Positions 24,071 to 36,000 of a stretch of DNA of 64,000 nucleotides are shown piece by piece. A program made the position numbers and the translations under genes. The DNA comes from Beroe forskalii (lineage: Eukaryota; Ctenophora; Nuda; Beroida; Beroidae): NCBI GenBank assembly GCA_011033025.1, contig WFMF01000470.1:1-64000 (forward strand), written 5' to 3'. How positions within the stretch are numbered: the stretch's first letter is position 1; each line of letters opens with the position of its first letter. The notes beneath the pieces were generated by a model, which worked only from the letters and a program-made list of their open reading frames with translations, did no database searches and was not told the DNA's origin.

Positions 24071-26369
24071 ACAAAGTGAAGCTCACTCGGATGATTGGAA
24101 CTAGTCAAGCTGTTGCTGGTGCTCTTTTATTATCAGCTCGCTCGAGGCAGAATGCTTTGGTTATATATTATTACATGCATGCGTCAGCATATATAATATA
24201 TAGGTGCTATCCATGGGGCCGCAAGTGACCCACAAAATAATCCCTTGGTCCATTAGAGGCATCGTGGTAACAGATGGTCATTGATAACATATCAAATCAA
24301 AAACATTCAAACCAACAAGCACACGTGATGCATGCAAGAGCACCCCAAATTTTCCGTCTTTTCAGCTCTAGCAATAGCAACTCTGACAATATTCCGACAT
24401 CCATAATTTGACATGGTGCTCAAATTATTAACTGAAAGGGCTATTAGGGGGGTCACTGGACGTTTAGGAACCAATTATCCTCTACTGTCAAGTACAGCTG
24501 GCTCAGTCTCCTCTAATCCAGGTTAAGTGCAAACTGTCAAATATATACTAGCAGTCCTGTTGGGCCTGCAAATACAAAGCTCACTCAGCTTTCGATACTG
24601 TGTCACATCACAGCAGATTCAGGGGGTCATTAGTTCACCGATTTATTGCATGAGCATCAGAGACCAGATTAAGATTGATCAAAGTTAATCGATCTTTGAA
24701 ATAACTAAAGCAGAGAACATAGTTAGAACTCCAACAGAGTGATTAAGGTGCCATATTAAATTATTGGAGCTGCCAGATCTGATTTGTGTGGTTAATTACC
24801 AACTAAGTACAAATACTACTTACAATACTAAACTTCCAGTATTTAATAAAGTGCTGTAAATCCTAATTTTGGATGATAGACTGATTACCATTGACATTTT
24901 AACTCTATGTGGCCTATGAAAGAAGCCCTGTAACAATGATCTCTATCATATTATTTAACTCACGGCCCATTTGCAGAGTTTGAAATCCAGAGCAGCCTCC
25001 TAACCTTTGCTCGGATCATTAGATAACATTGTTACTACACACTATATCGGTGTGAATTTTCCATATTCCACTCGGCTTCTCCTCAAGGAATATTCACCAA
25101 TCCACACCTCTATAGTCTATAGTGAGTAGCAACAACATATCATATCATTACCCAAAGAAACACCAATTAAAAGATCATCCCTGTACTCTTAATTTTCAAA
25201 GGCTATAACATCAGCAAAATTTATACAAGGACTATTATTCATAAAGAGAAATAAAATATATTAAAGAACATGTCACGAATAAGACTTGTTAAACTACAAT
25301 AAATAAAAATATAAAGCATATGTGCATAACATATGCCACATGTAACATTTAACCCATGGAAAATTATAATTCTTTATTATTCAAGATAATTATTGAGTAG
25401 GTCTCATACCATATGGTGCACCAAATGATGACCCTATGATAATTATTACACCTAATGGTTCCTGAGTAAAACTTATGCACATGAAACAATTGAATGCAGA
25501 ATTAGAATTAATAGATACTACACAGCTATGCATAAAATACAAAGAATAGAAATACTGTTCAAAGTTGAAAGAAATTCAATCTATGATTATCAAAACTTAT
25601 GCTGCACTAGATTATTCATCTTCCAAGCTTTATGAGCTTATATGCTAAGAATTCAATGTTGACCATAAGAAGAAGGCTGGCCATAAGTAAAAGAATTACT
25701 CCAGATTCCTTGATTTAGCACATAACAAGGAGTTATGAGTATGTAAATGCTTGCTAATGAAGCATGAAATATCACTACAATAGTGATTTTTTTTTTCATT
25801 TAATTTTCAAAAAATTATTTATTAGGTAGAATATAGACCAACTAACTTTGACATATAACACACACAAAACCTTATCAATTGATTTATTAGCCATGTAGGT
25901 AGTTATGTTATGCTCTTTGTGCTTTTCGTTATAATTTGTAAAACTTAGCACTAAAACTTTTAAAGTTGAACATGGTATTTTCAGAAGTTGTTAATTGTTA
26001 TCAGCAAAAATTTTTTAACATTTCTTTTCCTAAGTAAAGATGGATATCACACAAGGCATCAGCCAAGTTTGACAATTTTTGATAACACATGATCCATGAG
26101 TTAGTTGAAAGTATTGTATAACTCCCATGCAGATTACTACCATACAATTATTTTAAGAGTTAACTGTTTGTGTTGCACTTATTGCACTCGGCTGACACCT
26201 CCTCATGATAATTAGTGTAATAATCAGCACTCGGCTTTTCCTCAGGTGCTTTGTACATTAATTGGCACTTGGCTTCACCTCATGCAATTATTGCACTATT
26301 AGATTAGCATATATTATCACCTTGACTAGGTCTAGATGTTTGTGTCTTACCATGCTGACAGGAATTTCA
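24071..26369. other. AT-rich non-coding stretch with degenerate repeats
   Basis: No gene seen. A motif close to CACTCGGCTTCTCCTCA recurs at about 25069, 26187, 26229 and 26268 with variation, possibly an old repeat. Confidence 0.4.
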
Positions 26370-27200
26370 TATTAGATAGGTCAACTAATGGCAACTCAAA
26401 GGTAGAAGAAAACAAAGTTACAAATGAAGAAAGAAGATGTTGGTCTGAAATAACCTCTGAAGAGATCCTACAATGGTCACATGAAAAAACCTAGAACCTT
26501 ATGAAGTTGACAACATGTCTGTAAATGAACTATGGTCCATAATTTTTGAGAAATTTAATGTTATGTCAGATAGGGTACCTCTTCAAAATATCACAAATAA
26601 TATTGATATAACCTTGGGTGAATAGGTCATTGAATAGGTCACTGAAAAGGGCATCAAAACAAAAATGAAGCCTAAAAACAAAAATAAAGCCTGCAATATT
26701 CTTGATGTAAATCCTAATGTAAGAATCTGGAGTTTAGCAACAATTATTTGAAAAGTGTGAATCCAAAACATGAGTCAACTATGAGAAAAAGGCTACCAAA
26801 GACCTCAAGATAATTCATGCGCTTTTTTCTCCTAATATTTCACATCGTGTAACAAATTTAAGGATATTGATGAAAGGCTAACCAAACCTGATGGCTCAAA
26901 CACAACTAAGGTCAAGGAAACAGCTGAATGGTTGGCTGATGCTTTCAGTTAAGTTCTTTTGTGGGGCTTCATGGCCTAATGCCCAAAGCTTGCTTTGTGA
27001 AGCAATGTGAAAAATGAATATCTGACAATTTATGATGTGCATAATTGAATTAAAAAGAAATCTCACTTCAAGACATTATGATGTGCATAATGAGTTAAAA
27101 AGCTTGATGTCTACAAAAGTTTTGGCCCAGATAAGATTCATCCAAAGCTTTAAGCTAATAGTTATTTTGTAAGATTGATTTAAAGCCCCTGAAAGTATTA
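26370..27200 (+). mobile_element. LINE fragment, degraded
   Basis: Broken plus-strand reading matches, piece by piece, the LINE at 51.6-53.5 kb: NEERRCWS, SVNELW and SDRVPLQ against NEERRCWS, SVNDMW and SDRVPLQ. A later piece reads like FGPDKIHPK, the start of a reverse transcriptase domain. Frames are interrupted repeatedly. Both copies lie in the same orientation, just outside the two arms of the large inverted repeat. Confidence 0.7.
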
Positions 27201-28027
27201 GAACATTTCTTTTTAATAAATTTGCAAATTAAGCAAATATTCCCAACATTTGGAATTTACACAATAATATGTAACATTTTACATTATATCAATACTACAA
27301 ATAAGGGACTTAGTTTGTTAACCGAATACCACATAGAACATATGAGCACATCAAAGAAGGGAATTTAATCTATTGACCAGACAACACATTACAATAATTT
27401 AATCAAATAATTGAATTGATCTTTAATGTGATCCTTCATGATATCAAGTGAATGAGATATGAGTGAAACTCAATGATGATAATGAATGGAATGAATCTAA
27501 CAATTTCACACAACCACGCAAATCTACTGACAGTTTCGGAATTTATTAATATTCCATCTTCAGGATCTCTGTGTGAATGTTAATCATCCTCAGTTAGTTA
27601 ATTTAATATGTGTTGTGTTGTAAGTTTAAAAATTGAATTGAATAATAAAAATCATAAAATAAAAACAAATATGTATAAAAATCATAAAATTGATCCTTAC
27701 ACTACATAGCATGTGCCATGTAGCATTATCTAAGCATATCAAACTCGGGAATTTATGCCCAATACTATAACTAACCTGGGGTTGTGTCGAAAAATAAAAC
27801 ACGCTTTATATTACTGCATTTGACTCAATAGTTCTAGTTGCTCGGACTTAATAAGAACTTAAAAGCTTTGGAAGTAAGTATCTATACTCAACAAGTGGTT
27901 TTATTTTACTAAATTATTCAAAAATAATTCAGCTGTGTCGAACTTTTGCCAGAATTAGAAAACACGTTGCTAAACACGAATATCCCTGTTTGCGTTGCAG
28001 TTGCACGGCGCGCAATTGTTGTCGTAC

Positions 28028-28110
28028 GATGTATGACCCGCTGGCGAAGCGGTTGGCGAAGCGGCTGAGAATCAGCGCCGCGCGCGCGGCGCTGATTCTC
28101 GAGAGGGTCT
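28028..28110. repeat. GC-rich hairpin in the left arm
   Basis: CTGAGAATCAGCGCCGCGCG is followed by its near-perfect reverse complement (about 28066-28102), preceded by two copies of TGGCGAAGCGG. The right arm carries a different GC-rich hairpin cluster at the equivalent position (51140-51300). Confidence 0.65.
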
Positions 28111-28831
28111 GTCAACGTCAGACAAGGATTAAGCTAAACGATGCGCACGTACGCACACCTATGCACATGCAGGCTTATGAAATAAACATTAATATCTATA
28201 TCCCATCGTTGCCGCGCCGCGCCGCGCGCACTCCATGCGCAGGCCGCAGAACCAGGGCTTTGGTTAAGGCAACTTTGTTCGTGCTTAACTTCCGATCTTT
28301 ACCACGCCGTATGTTATAGTTAAATTAAATGTCCATGTTTGTTCACGCGCGCAAAACAAGTGCAAGGCTCTCTCAAAACTTCTATTTGCTTACAGGTAGT
28401 ATGTATATTGAATCTTTGGCAACTTCTTTTCTGTAGATCAAAGTAACATGAATTAAGTAACTTATTGTAAAATATCAATTCATGAAAAATTATACTGGTA
28501 CAGAAGAGTACATTTGCAAGTTATGTATAAGACTATGTACAGCATAGCATATAGTTTCAATAAGCAGCATTACGCATTTTTGTGCAGACTTCTTGATTGG
28601 CAGAGGCTGGATAAAGACATGCAGATAAGCAGACTTCCTGAGCTGTGTTTGCTTCAAATTTACAAATAAATTCCGTCAAAAGCACACAATTTGGCACGTC
28701 TGTCTTTATCAAGCTCTTTTTTAATCGAGTGGTCTGCACATATGTATGTAAACTATTGTCATTTTGGAATTAACAGAATTTGAATGCAAAATGGTAATTT
28801 GAATATGCTTCATGAAACAATAAGGAGAATA

Positions 28832-29082
28832 TATTTGAATTAAAAAGAAATCTTTCTTCAAGACATCAATCTGCAAGACTTTTCTCCAACTCCGTACTTG
28901 AACACCAACATGATTCCTTTAGGTAATGCAATGTGGAGAGCAGTAGGATCTTAATGAGTCACACCAAGATGAGTGGTGTGCAGGCATCTTCAGTCCAATA
29001 CCTACCTCAGCTTTCGGGGTGTTTAAATTGCGAGAGCTTTTTATGAGGTAGGCCCCCCAGCAGTCACCCCCTGGTACCAGGG
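28832..29082 (+). mobile_element. short non-LTR-like insertion with target duplication
   Basis: The insert is flanked by the 11-base direct repeat TAAGGAGAATA (28821-28831 and 29083-29093). The right arm has a single copy of that sequence and no insert, so this is a filled site against an empty site. About 200 bases of the insert recur at 48894-49095 in another place. The start, TTGAATTAAAAAGAAATCT, also recurs near 27046 and in variant form near 2640. Variable-length target duplication suggests a LINE tail or a SINE. Confidence 0.75.
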
Positions 29083-29181
29083 TAAGGAGAATAATAAGCT
29101 TTATTTCTATTTGATCAAAACAATTCAAATAATGATAAAATGAAAAGCAATATCCCAATTCACACAGTTCAAGATACAATA

Positions 29182-29802
29182 AAGGGGGGGGGTTTCACTG
29201 TCCCAATTGTCCCAAACTCAAGAAAAAGTGGATTGGGACAGGGACAATTGGGACAAATGGGACATTTGGGACAAATGGGACAATTGGGACAAATGGGACA
29301 GTAAAAATGGAACAAATGGGACTCAAAAAAGTGAAAGTGGACTGGGACAATTGGGACATTTGGGACAATTGAGACAATTGAGACAAATGGGACAGAGAAA
29401 ATGGAACAAATGGGACTCAAAAAAGTGAATGCAGACTGGGACAAATGGGACATTTGGGACAAATGGGACATTTGGGACAATTGGGACAAAAGTGAGAGAC
29501 AACTGAAGCTCAAATAGTTGTGTTTTTTTGCTAGGGACGTTGGAACACTTAACTACTGCAAACAAACACAACCAAAATATGTATTTAGTATAGTGGTATG
29601 AATATAACTTTCATGTCAATGATAGAAAAACTTGTATCAATGTAAAAAATGAAAAATGACTGAATTTTTCAACTTTTTGTTTGTCCCAATTGTCCCAAAT
29701 GTCCCAGTTGTCCCAATTGTCCCAAAAACCAGTCCCAAACTCAAAAAAAAGTAAATTGGGACAGGGACAATTGGGACAATTGGGACAGTGAAACTCCCCC
29801 CA
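29182..29802. mobile_element. terminal-inverted-repeat element with internal GGGACA minisatellite
   Basis: The ends are inverted repeats: G-run plus TTTCACTGTCCCAATTGTCC at the left, and its complement plus a C-run at the right. The interior is an array of 9-base units (GGGACAATT, GGGACAAAT, GGGACATTT) running in both orientations. The right arm lacks the whole block: the flanks GATAC and AAACCATTCC are contiguous there. An AATA-like duplication flanks the insert. No protein is encoded; open frames in the array are repeat by-products. Confidence 0.7.
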
Positions 29803-30069
29803 ATAAACCATTCCTAATATGTTTGGTTTTATACATTAGGTATATAATTTACATAAATCTAAAGTTCAATATCATAACGAATAATACTTTTTGATAATCC
29901 AAGAATCAATCATCATTTGGGTATGATTATCTGCCAAAATTAACTGGTTAAAAGGGTAGTCATTTTGGAATTGTTTTCATTTAAAATGTCCCATTTACAA
30001 AATTCATATATCCAATAAATTATCCCAGAATTTGTTTAAAAAATTATCCCATAATCAAATTTGAGGCCA

Positions 30070-33000
30070 ATGGATAATGTACCAATAAATGAAGGAAACA
30101 ATATAGATAGTCGCCCTTCATCTTCACTCTCTCATAATAGTAATAAAAGTTCTGATAATTCTAAAGACACAGGAGTCTCTGAGAATGATAATGTGACTGC
30201 TCAAAAGTCACAAGATAGTCCAAGATCAAGCTCAGCCAATTCTAATCAAAGGAGTAGACCAACATCTGCTTCATCAACAGCAAATGGAACCAGACATACT
30301 TCTGCCACCTCAGCAGCTAATGAACTTAGACCTTCTTCTGCCACATTAGCTAATCAACAAAGACCAAATTCTGCCACTTCAAAAGCAAATGGTCCAAGAC
30401 CAACATCAGCTACCTCAGCAGCAAATGGACCAAGACCAACATCTGCTACCTCAATGGCAAATGGACCTAGACCAACATCAGCTACCTCAACAGCAAATGA
30501 ACCTAGACCAACATCAGCTACCTCAACAGCAATTAATGGTTCTAGACCAACTTCTGCAGGCTCTAAAGCCAAGGGTTCTAGACCAAGCTCAGCAACTTCT
30601 ACAGTCAAGGGATCTAGACCAAATTCTGCTAGGTCTTCTGGAACAGCATTGGATATAGAAAATGATGATATCATATCTGTAAGTTTCAAAATTGACTACA
30701 GCAGGTAAAATTATCATTTTTTGCAGTGATAGGTACTTATTTCAGAATTATTGAATTTTTCATATTAAAATTAATTTGTTGCTATGATCACTTCAGTTTT
30801 CCTGACTTGTTTCATAGGTTATTATCCTTAGGGCATCTTTGTACCTGACATTGCTCCCTTTCCCACTGTTCCTGATGATGACAACCTTTTTGTCATTGAA
30901 GAAGAAGTTGAAGAATTGCCACCAATTGATGTTTATGCCAATAATATGGGCAGTAAGTGATACCAATAGGCAGTAATGCAGTACCTGTGTATGCATAAAT
31001 TACATCAAATCATCACATCAAATAATGCTATCAAATCTCAGAAACTAGTTACTCGAAGTTGTTTTCAAAATGTAAATATGCTAGATCCTGATTTCAATTC
31101 ATAGGGGAGATACCATGAAGATACAGTCACTATACCATTATTTCAGAGCCAGGGGAGGAGATAGAAACACCACGTGATGAGGTTGATGTTCCCCAGCTTC
31201 TAGAGGAGCTGCACAGTGTACCCACACAGCTTGCTGCAACTGAACCACCCAAGGTTTCTCTTAGTTTCTTACTGCTGTGTGATGAATTTGTTCTTATGAT
31301 TTAAAGAAAAAACACTTTGTAAATCGAAATTTGAAGCCCAAAATCGCCCCGAAATTTTGGCTGACCATAATATGGCCAAATCCTCTGCAATTAACATTTT
31401 ACCACTATAATAATTCCGACTATATCCGACTTTATTGGAGGTGAAGGTGATCTGTATAGAAATCCCCTAGCAGTCTACAAATAAGTGAAATCCCATCTTT
31501 CAAAGTTTATATTTAAATGTCAAGATGTTCTGATCGTAGTGCTTCCAGGATATATTTCCTGACAAAAGACTGCCAGAAATTTTGGAAAGACAGCTTGAAA
31601 TTCCTGATCGGGATGATTATTTGACTGACTTTGATGCAGAAGCCAGACAGGATGTTCTGTTGGTTGGAAATATTTCACTTGAAGATATCAAGGTTTGGAG
31701 CTGGATAGTTTTTTATTGACAAAGAACTATCTGTTTCTACTTTACAACATATCATGATCATTAGCATTTAGCACTGAGAATTCTTTTACTGAGTGAAAGA
31801 CCAGCTGGTTAACCCACTGTTCTATCTAACCCTGAAACCCTCTTTTGACCAGCTTTTCAACCCACTGTTCTCACAAACCCGAAAACCTTCTTTTGACCTG
31901 CTTGTGCACCCCCACTGTTCTCACTAACCTTGAAACCCTGACCAGGCAGAGGAGCAAAGGCTGAGGGAGGAACACATCCGGTTCCAGGACCAGGAATCAA
32001 GACTCCATGCAGAGAGAAAGGACCAGGTGGTCCGACAAACTGAGTCAGCTAAGGGAGAGGTTACTGACTTAGCAAGGAAGAAGAGGAAGGAACTCACTAT
32101 AAAAGAGGTGAGTTGCCTACTTACATGTTTTTCCAGGATTTAAACTGGAATTCTTTATTCCCGGCTTCGTGATGACCATAGACCGTTCAATCGTAGCAGT
32201 TTCATACCTTTAAACCACCGCATATTGATTTCTGTTCCCCAGAAACAACTAGCTGCCAAGAGGAGACTTTACCATAACGAGGTCCAGACAGCCTTCCGTC
32301 GGGCTCAGTCTCAGCTTATGTATGCTGTGAAAACAAGACGTGCAGAGGTCGAGGTAAGTTTCACTGAAATTCTATAATATAGTTTCCAATCACCTGAGAC
32401 GTATATTTTGCTGCACAAAAACCTTAAAAACTTTAAAAGGTCAAAAATGGCTAAATTTCATTCAGTCTGCTATCAATGGCTTGATTATAATAAAGTAGGT
32501 ATCTCAAAATTCAATATTCTTCACAAGACTCTGGAATGTTCCTTGTAACTCTGCCCTCCTCAGACCATGTTTGGAGATCTGGTATTGGCGGACTCCCAGT
32601 ACGGAGGCAACAGTGGAAGAAGGTGGAAAGTGGACTGGAACAGAGCTCCACAACCAACTCAGATCAAACTCAGGTCGCTCAGAGGTAGGTTCTTTTATTT
32701 GGACTCTGAATGTAAGAATATCAAATCTTGCCGGAAGATTTGTCGGTCTTTCCAGTCTAGCAGTTTGGATAAAAATAAAATAATTCATGCCATAAGATGT
32801 AAAAGTTATGGATAATTTCGGAAAGTATGTGCTACCCAGACGCAAAATTCTGCTTCACCCCCTAAAAGGGGTTTTAGTGGGGCTTTTGGGGTACAAATCT
32901 TGTATTCATAAAATCTGAATCTATTACTTAGATCCCGCCAATTTTATGAGCTTTGCTTATCATCAGCCAGCATCATGAATTATTTCACTAACTAACTAGA

Positions 33001-36000
33001 CACTAGACAGACAATTGTTTTGACAACTAATTGAGGCTTTTAAGCTTTGAGGGTTATTTCATGGAACCTTAATTAGTCTTTAGATAAACAAAAGCAAAAC
33101 AGATAATGGTTTCAATATCATACAGTAATATCTTCTTAATTACAATAACAGCAAGTAATGTATACTGTACCTACTCAATAGGTACTTGAATATTGTAGTG
33201 ACAGTTGTGCATCATGCTTGTCATTTGATTTCGTCGTTTGATCTTTTCAAGATTCCCTCTCGACCTCTACAGTTTTGGTAAAGTGTTCCGCTTTCTTTGT
33301 CGTAGGTATTATTATGTGCCTTGATACTTTTATAGTCCATTTTTCATGTTTTTCCCGTATGAACATTAATTGATTTTGAATTAGATTTTGCCCTGTGGTT
33401 GCGACGGTTTCTGGCTCCCGTCCAAACACCCGGAACCACTCAAAACAGTAATAAATGTATCACTAAATCGCTAACTATATTTTGCTCTATATGCCGATGA
33501 TTATACGTCACAATTAATGCTGTTACTGTACGCTAATCAGCTCCCTTGGTCACACACTAAATTACACCTTCTTACAAATGACGGCATTATCATCGCTCTG
33601 AACGGAGAGTTAACGACGCACATTCGAATACTTTTCAAATCCGACCTGCAACACCAATTAGTAGGCTGGGATCTGATAAATGGTTGCCATGGAAACATCT
33701 ACGTGTGCTCACATACCAGCCTAGCATTACCCTGAATTACTGCATCATGATGATGTCACAACTATAGTGTGTGAGATTGTGGTCTTTGTGATTTATTACT
33801 GGGATTACAGAAAGCGAGCCTTGATAAACTTCCAGTGTGTGAATTGTGAGCCGTCGTATGGGCCGAACCAACGGGGCGCGCAATGAACCAAGCTATAAAC
33901 TGTTCATGGATTGAACTGCATAAGTGCATATTAGAGTAGAACTATAGTGTCTTTGATACCTATGTCTGAAATGCATGTATTTGTGGAATTGTGAAAACTG
34001 ATTGATCAGTGAATAAAATTTTTACAATTTTACAAAGTATTCCAACAAGAGATATCAACTGTCTATTCATGAACTGGAATTCCACTAAGAGATTGTAGAC
34101 TGATAGTAGACTTGCATTAACTAATGGTGGACTTCCTAACCCCCTAACCCTAACAGTAACTCTTAATGGAAGTCTACTACCTCTAAGTGGAATTCCACTA
34201 ACTCGATAGTGGAATTCCACTAAGTGTGTCGGGCTACTTGAATACTGCCCCTGTTCAATGATACACTGGTGTTTGATGTGAGTGTAGAATACTGCACGCA
34301 GGTGCTACCTGACTAGAAAGACTAGGAGAGTTATTAGACTAACCTGTGGCCGAACGTTTCAACTCGCGGTTCATGAACCAGAGGTTCAGTTGGGGGTCAG
34401 TAGGGATTCACCAAGGGGTCAGTAGAGGTTCACCAAGGGGTCAGTAAGGGGTCAGTAGGGGTTCACCAAGGGGTTCATCAGAGGGTCAGCAGGGGTTCAC
34501 CAAGGGGTCAGTAGGGGTTCACCAAGGGGTCCTGGGGTCAGTTGGGGTCAACAGGGGGTCAGTAAGGGGTCATCGGTATACTTTCATACGACTAGTATTA
34601 CTGCTACAGTTGTCCTCACAACTTCTCCACTTTGGCACTTTGACAGATGGAATGAATGTCTGTTCCTTTACTCCTTCAGCTCATTGTGACTAATGAGCTA
34701 ATGAATCATCAGCTCATCTTTTGTTTAAATAAAGAGCCATCATTTAAAACATGTTTTGCATTATTTTTCCATATTCTTCATACCTATTCACCATCCTACC
34801 AGTGACATAACATTACATTATTACAGTTTAGTGGTTCATGACTAAATTATCATATATGAATACCTTTCCTTTCATTCGGAACAATAACCCTCAATAATTT
34901 CAATAAATTATGAGTGGCCTGAGCCCTGTCGTCGTTTAGGGGAACAATGACCATCGTTATTTATTATTCAGACACGTCTCTTGTCCATAAAACCTACCAG
35001 CTTTCTTCCCCACTTAAAGTGCAAGATCTCATTGTGTTCATTACTATAAATTATTTATTGCCAAAACGTTTAGTAATAATTTGGGAGAAGAGAGCAGGGG
35101 TCCTTTACTTGAGCTCACATATATGCGCGTGTTCGTTTTCTCTTTTGACACCTCTGAAATAACCGGATGATCAATTATCATGGCCATTAAAACGCCACTT
35201 ATACCCCCAAATTACCAAAGCACCACCTCTTCCCGTCTCTCCAGTCATTTTGCCATGGTTCTCTCGTCACTATATATTACTATCATGGGGGTTATATATA
35301 ATTGCTATTTAGTGTTGCACGCAGAGACGCTTATCTGCCCCAGTCCTTATATGTTCCTGTAAGTTCCAATAGTAGGCACTTGGGGATCAGATCACTAACA
35401 TGCACTAGAGTCGTGATTCAGCGCCAACACACCGCCTAATGTGTGTCTACAACTCCATATTACGATGGGAGAATGGGTGAGTGTTTGCTAAAAGCTGGTG
35501 CCACCCGAGCCTGGGCAGATGGAGCAGCAGCATCAGCAGCCCCTGCCTGGTTTAAACTTTTTGGTGAATAGTCATTATCGCGGTCCGATCTGTAGTGTCG
35601 GTTTCACTCGCGAGTACTATACGCCAGCAGCCCCACTCTCTACTCACATGGCTTTTCAATACAATTATACTCCATCTGGGACAGCCCAATCGCTGTCCAG
35701 CAAATCCAACACGTGGGCGTTACCCGCCCCTCATTGGTCGAAAAATATTTGCTGTACCAAGATCTATGTTATAGAGAAAACAGAGAGGAGGACACCAGAA
35801 TTAGGAATCGGTCACGTGAGTGGGTCATGTGACGTGACCCAACAGAGTAATCTAGCGACCACGTGACGCGTCATGTTAGGTTTTGTAGAACCATCCAAAG
35901 GATAAAGTCTAGCATCACTATGCCGCAATCTTTACCTTGGTCTTTGTCATGACTATTTAGTGAAGTTTTCGGCAGAAAATAAGGTTTTTGTTCTGCTCAC

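Larger units (their letters stand above)
27771..32385 (+). repeat. large inverted repeat, left arm
   Basis: The reverse complement of this segment occurs at 47280-51567 with high identity, including six coding exons. The outer match ends near 27771 (GGTTGTGTCG; right-arm counterpart CGACACAACC at about 51550). The inner match ends about 30 bases into the intron after exon 6. Spacer is about 14.9 kb. Arm lengths differ because of insertions described separately. Confidence 0.9.

Noticed and set aside
29195-29571. Overlapping open frames in the GGGACA array
   Set aside because: The 9-bp period keeps all frames open; the products are low complexity on both strands.
34370-34585. CRISPR-like array
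   Set aside because: Direct G-rich tandem units without unique spacers, in eukaryotic DNA.
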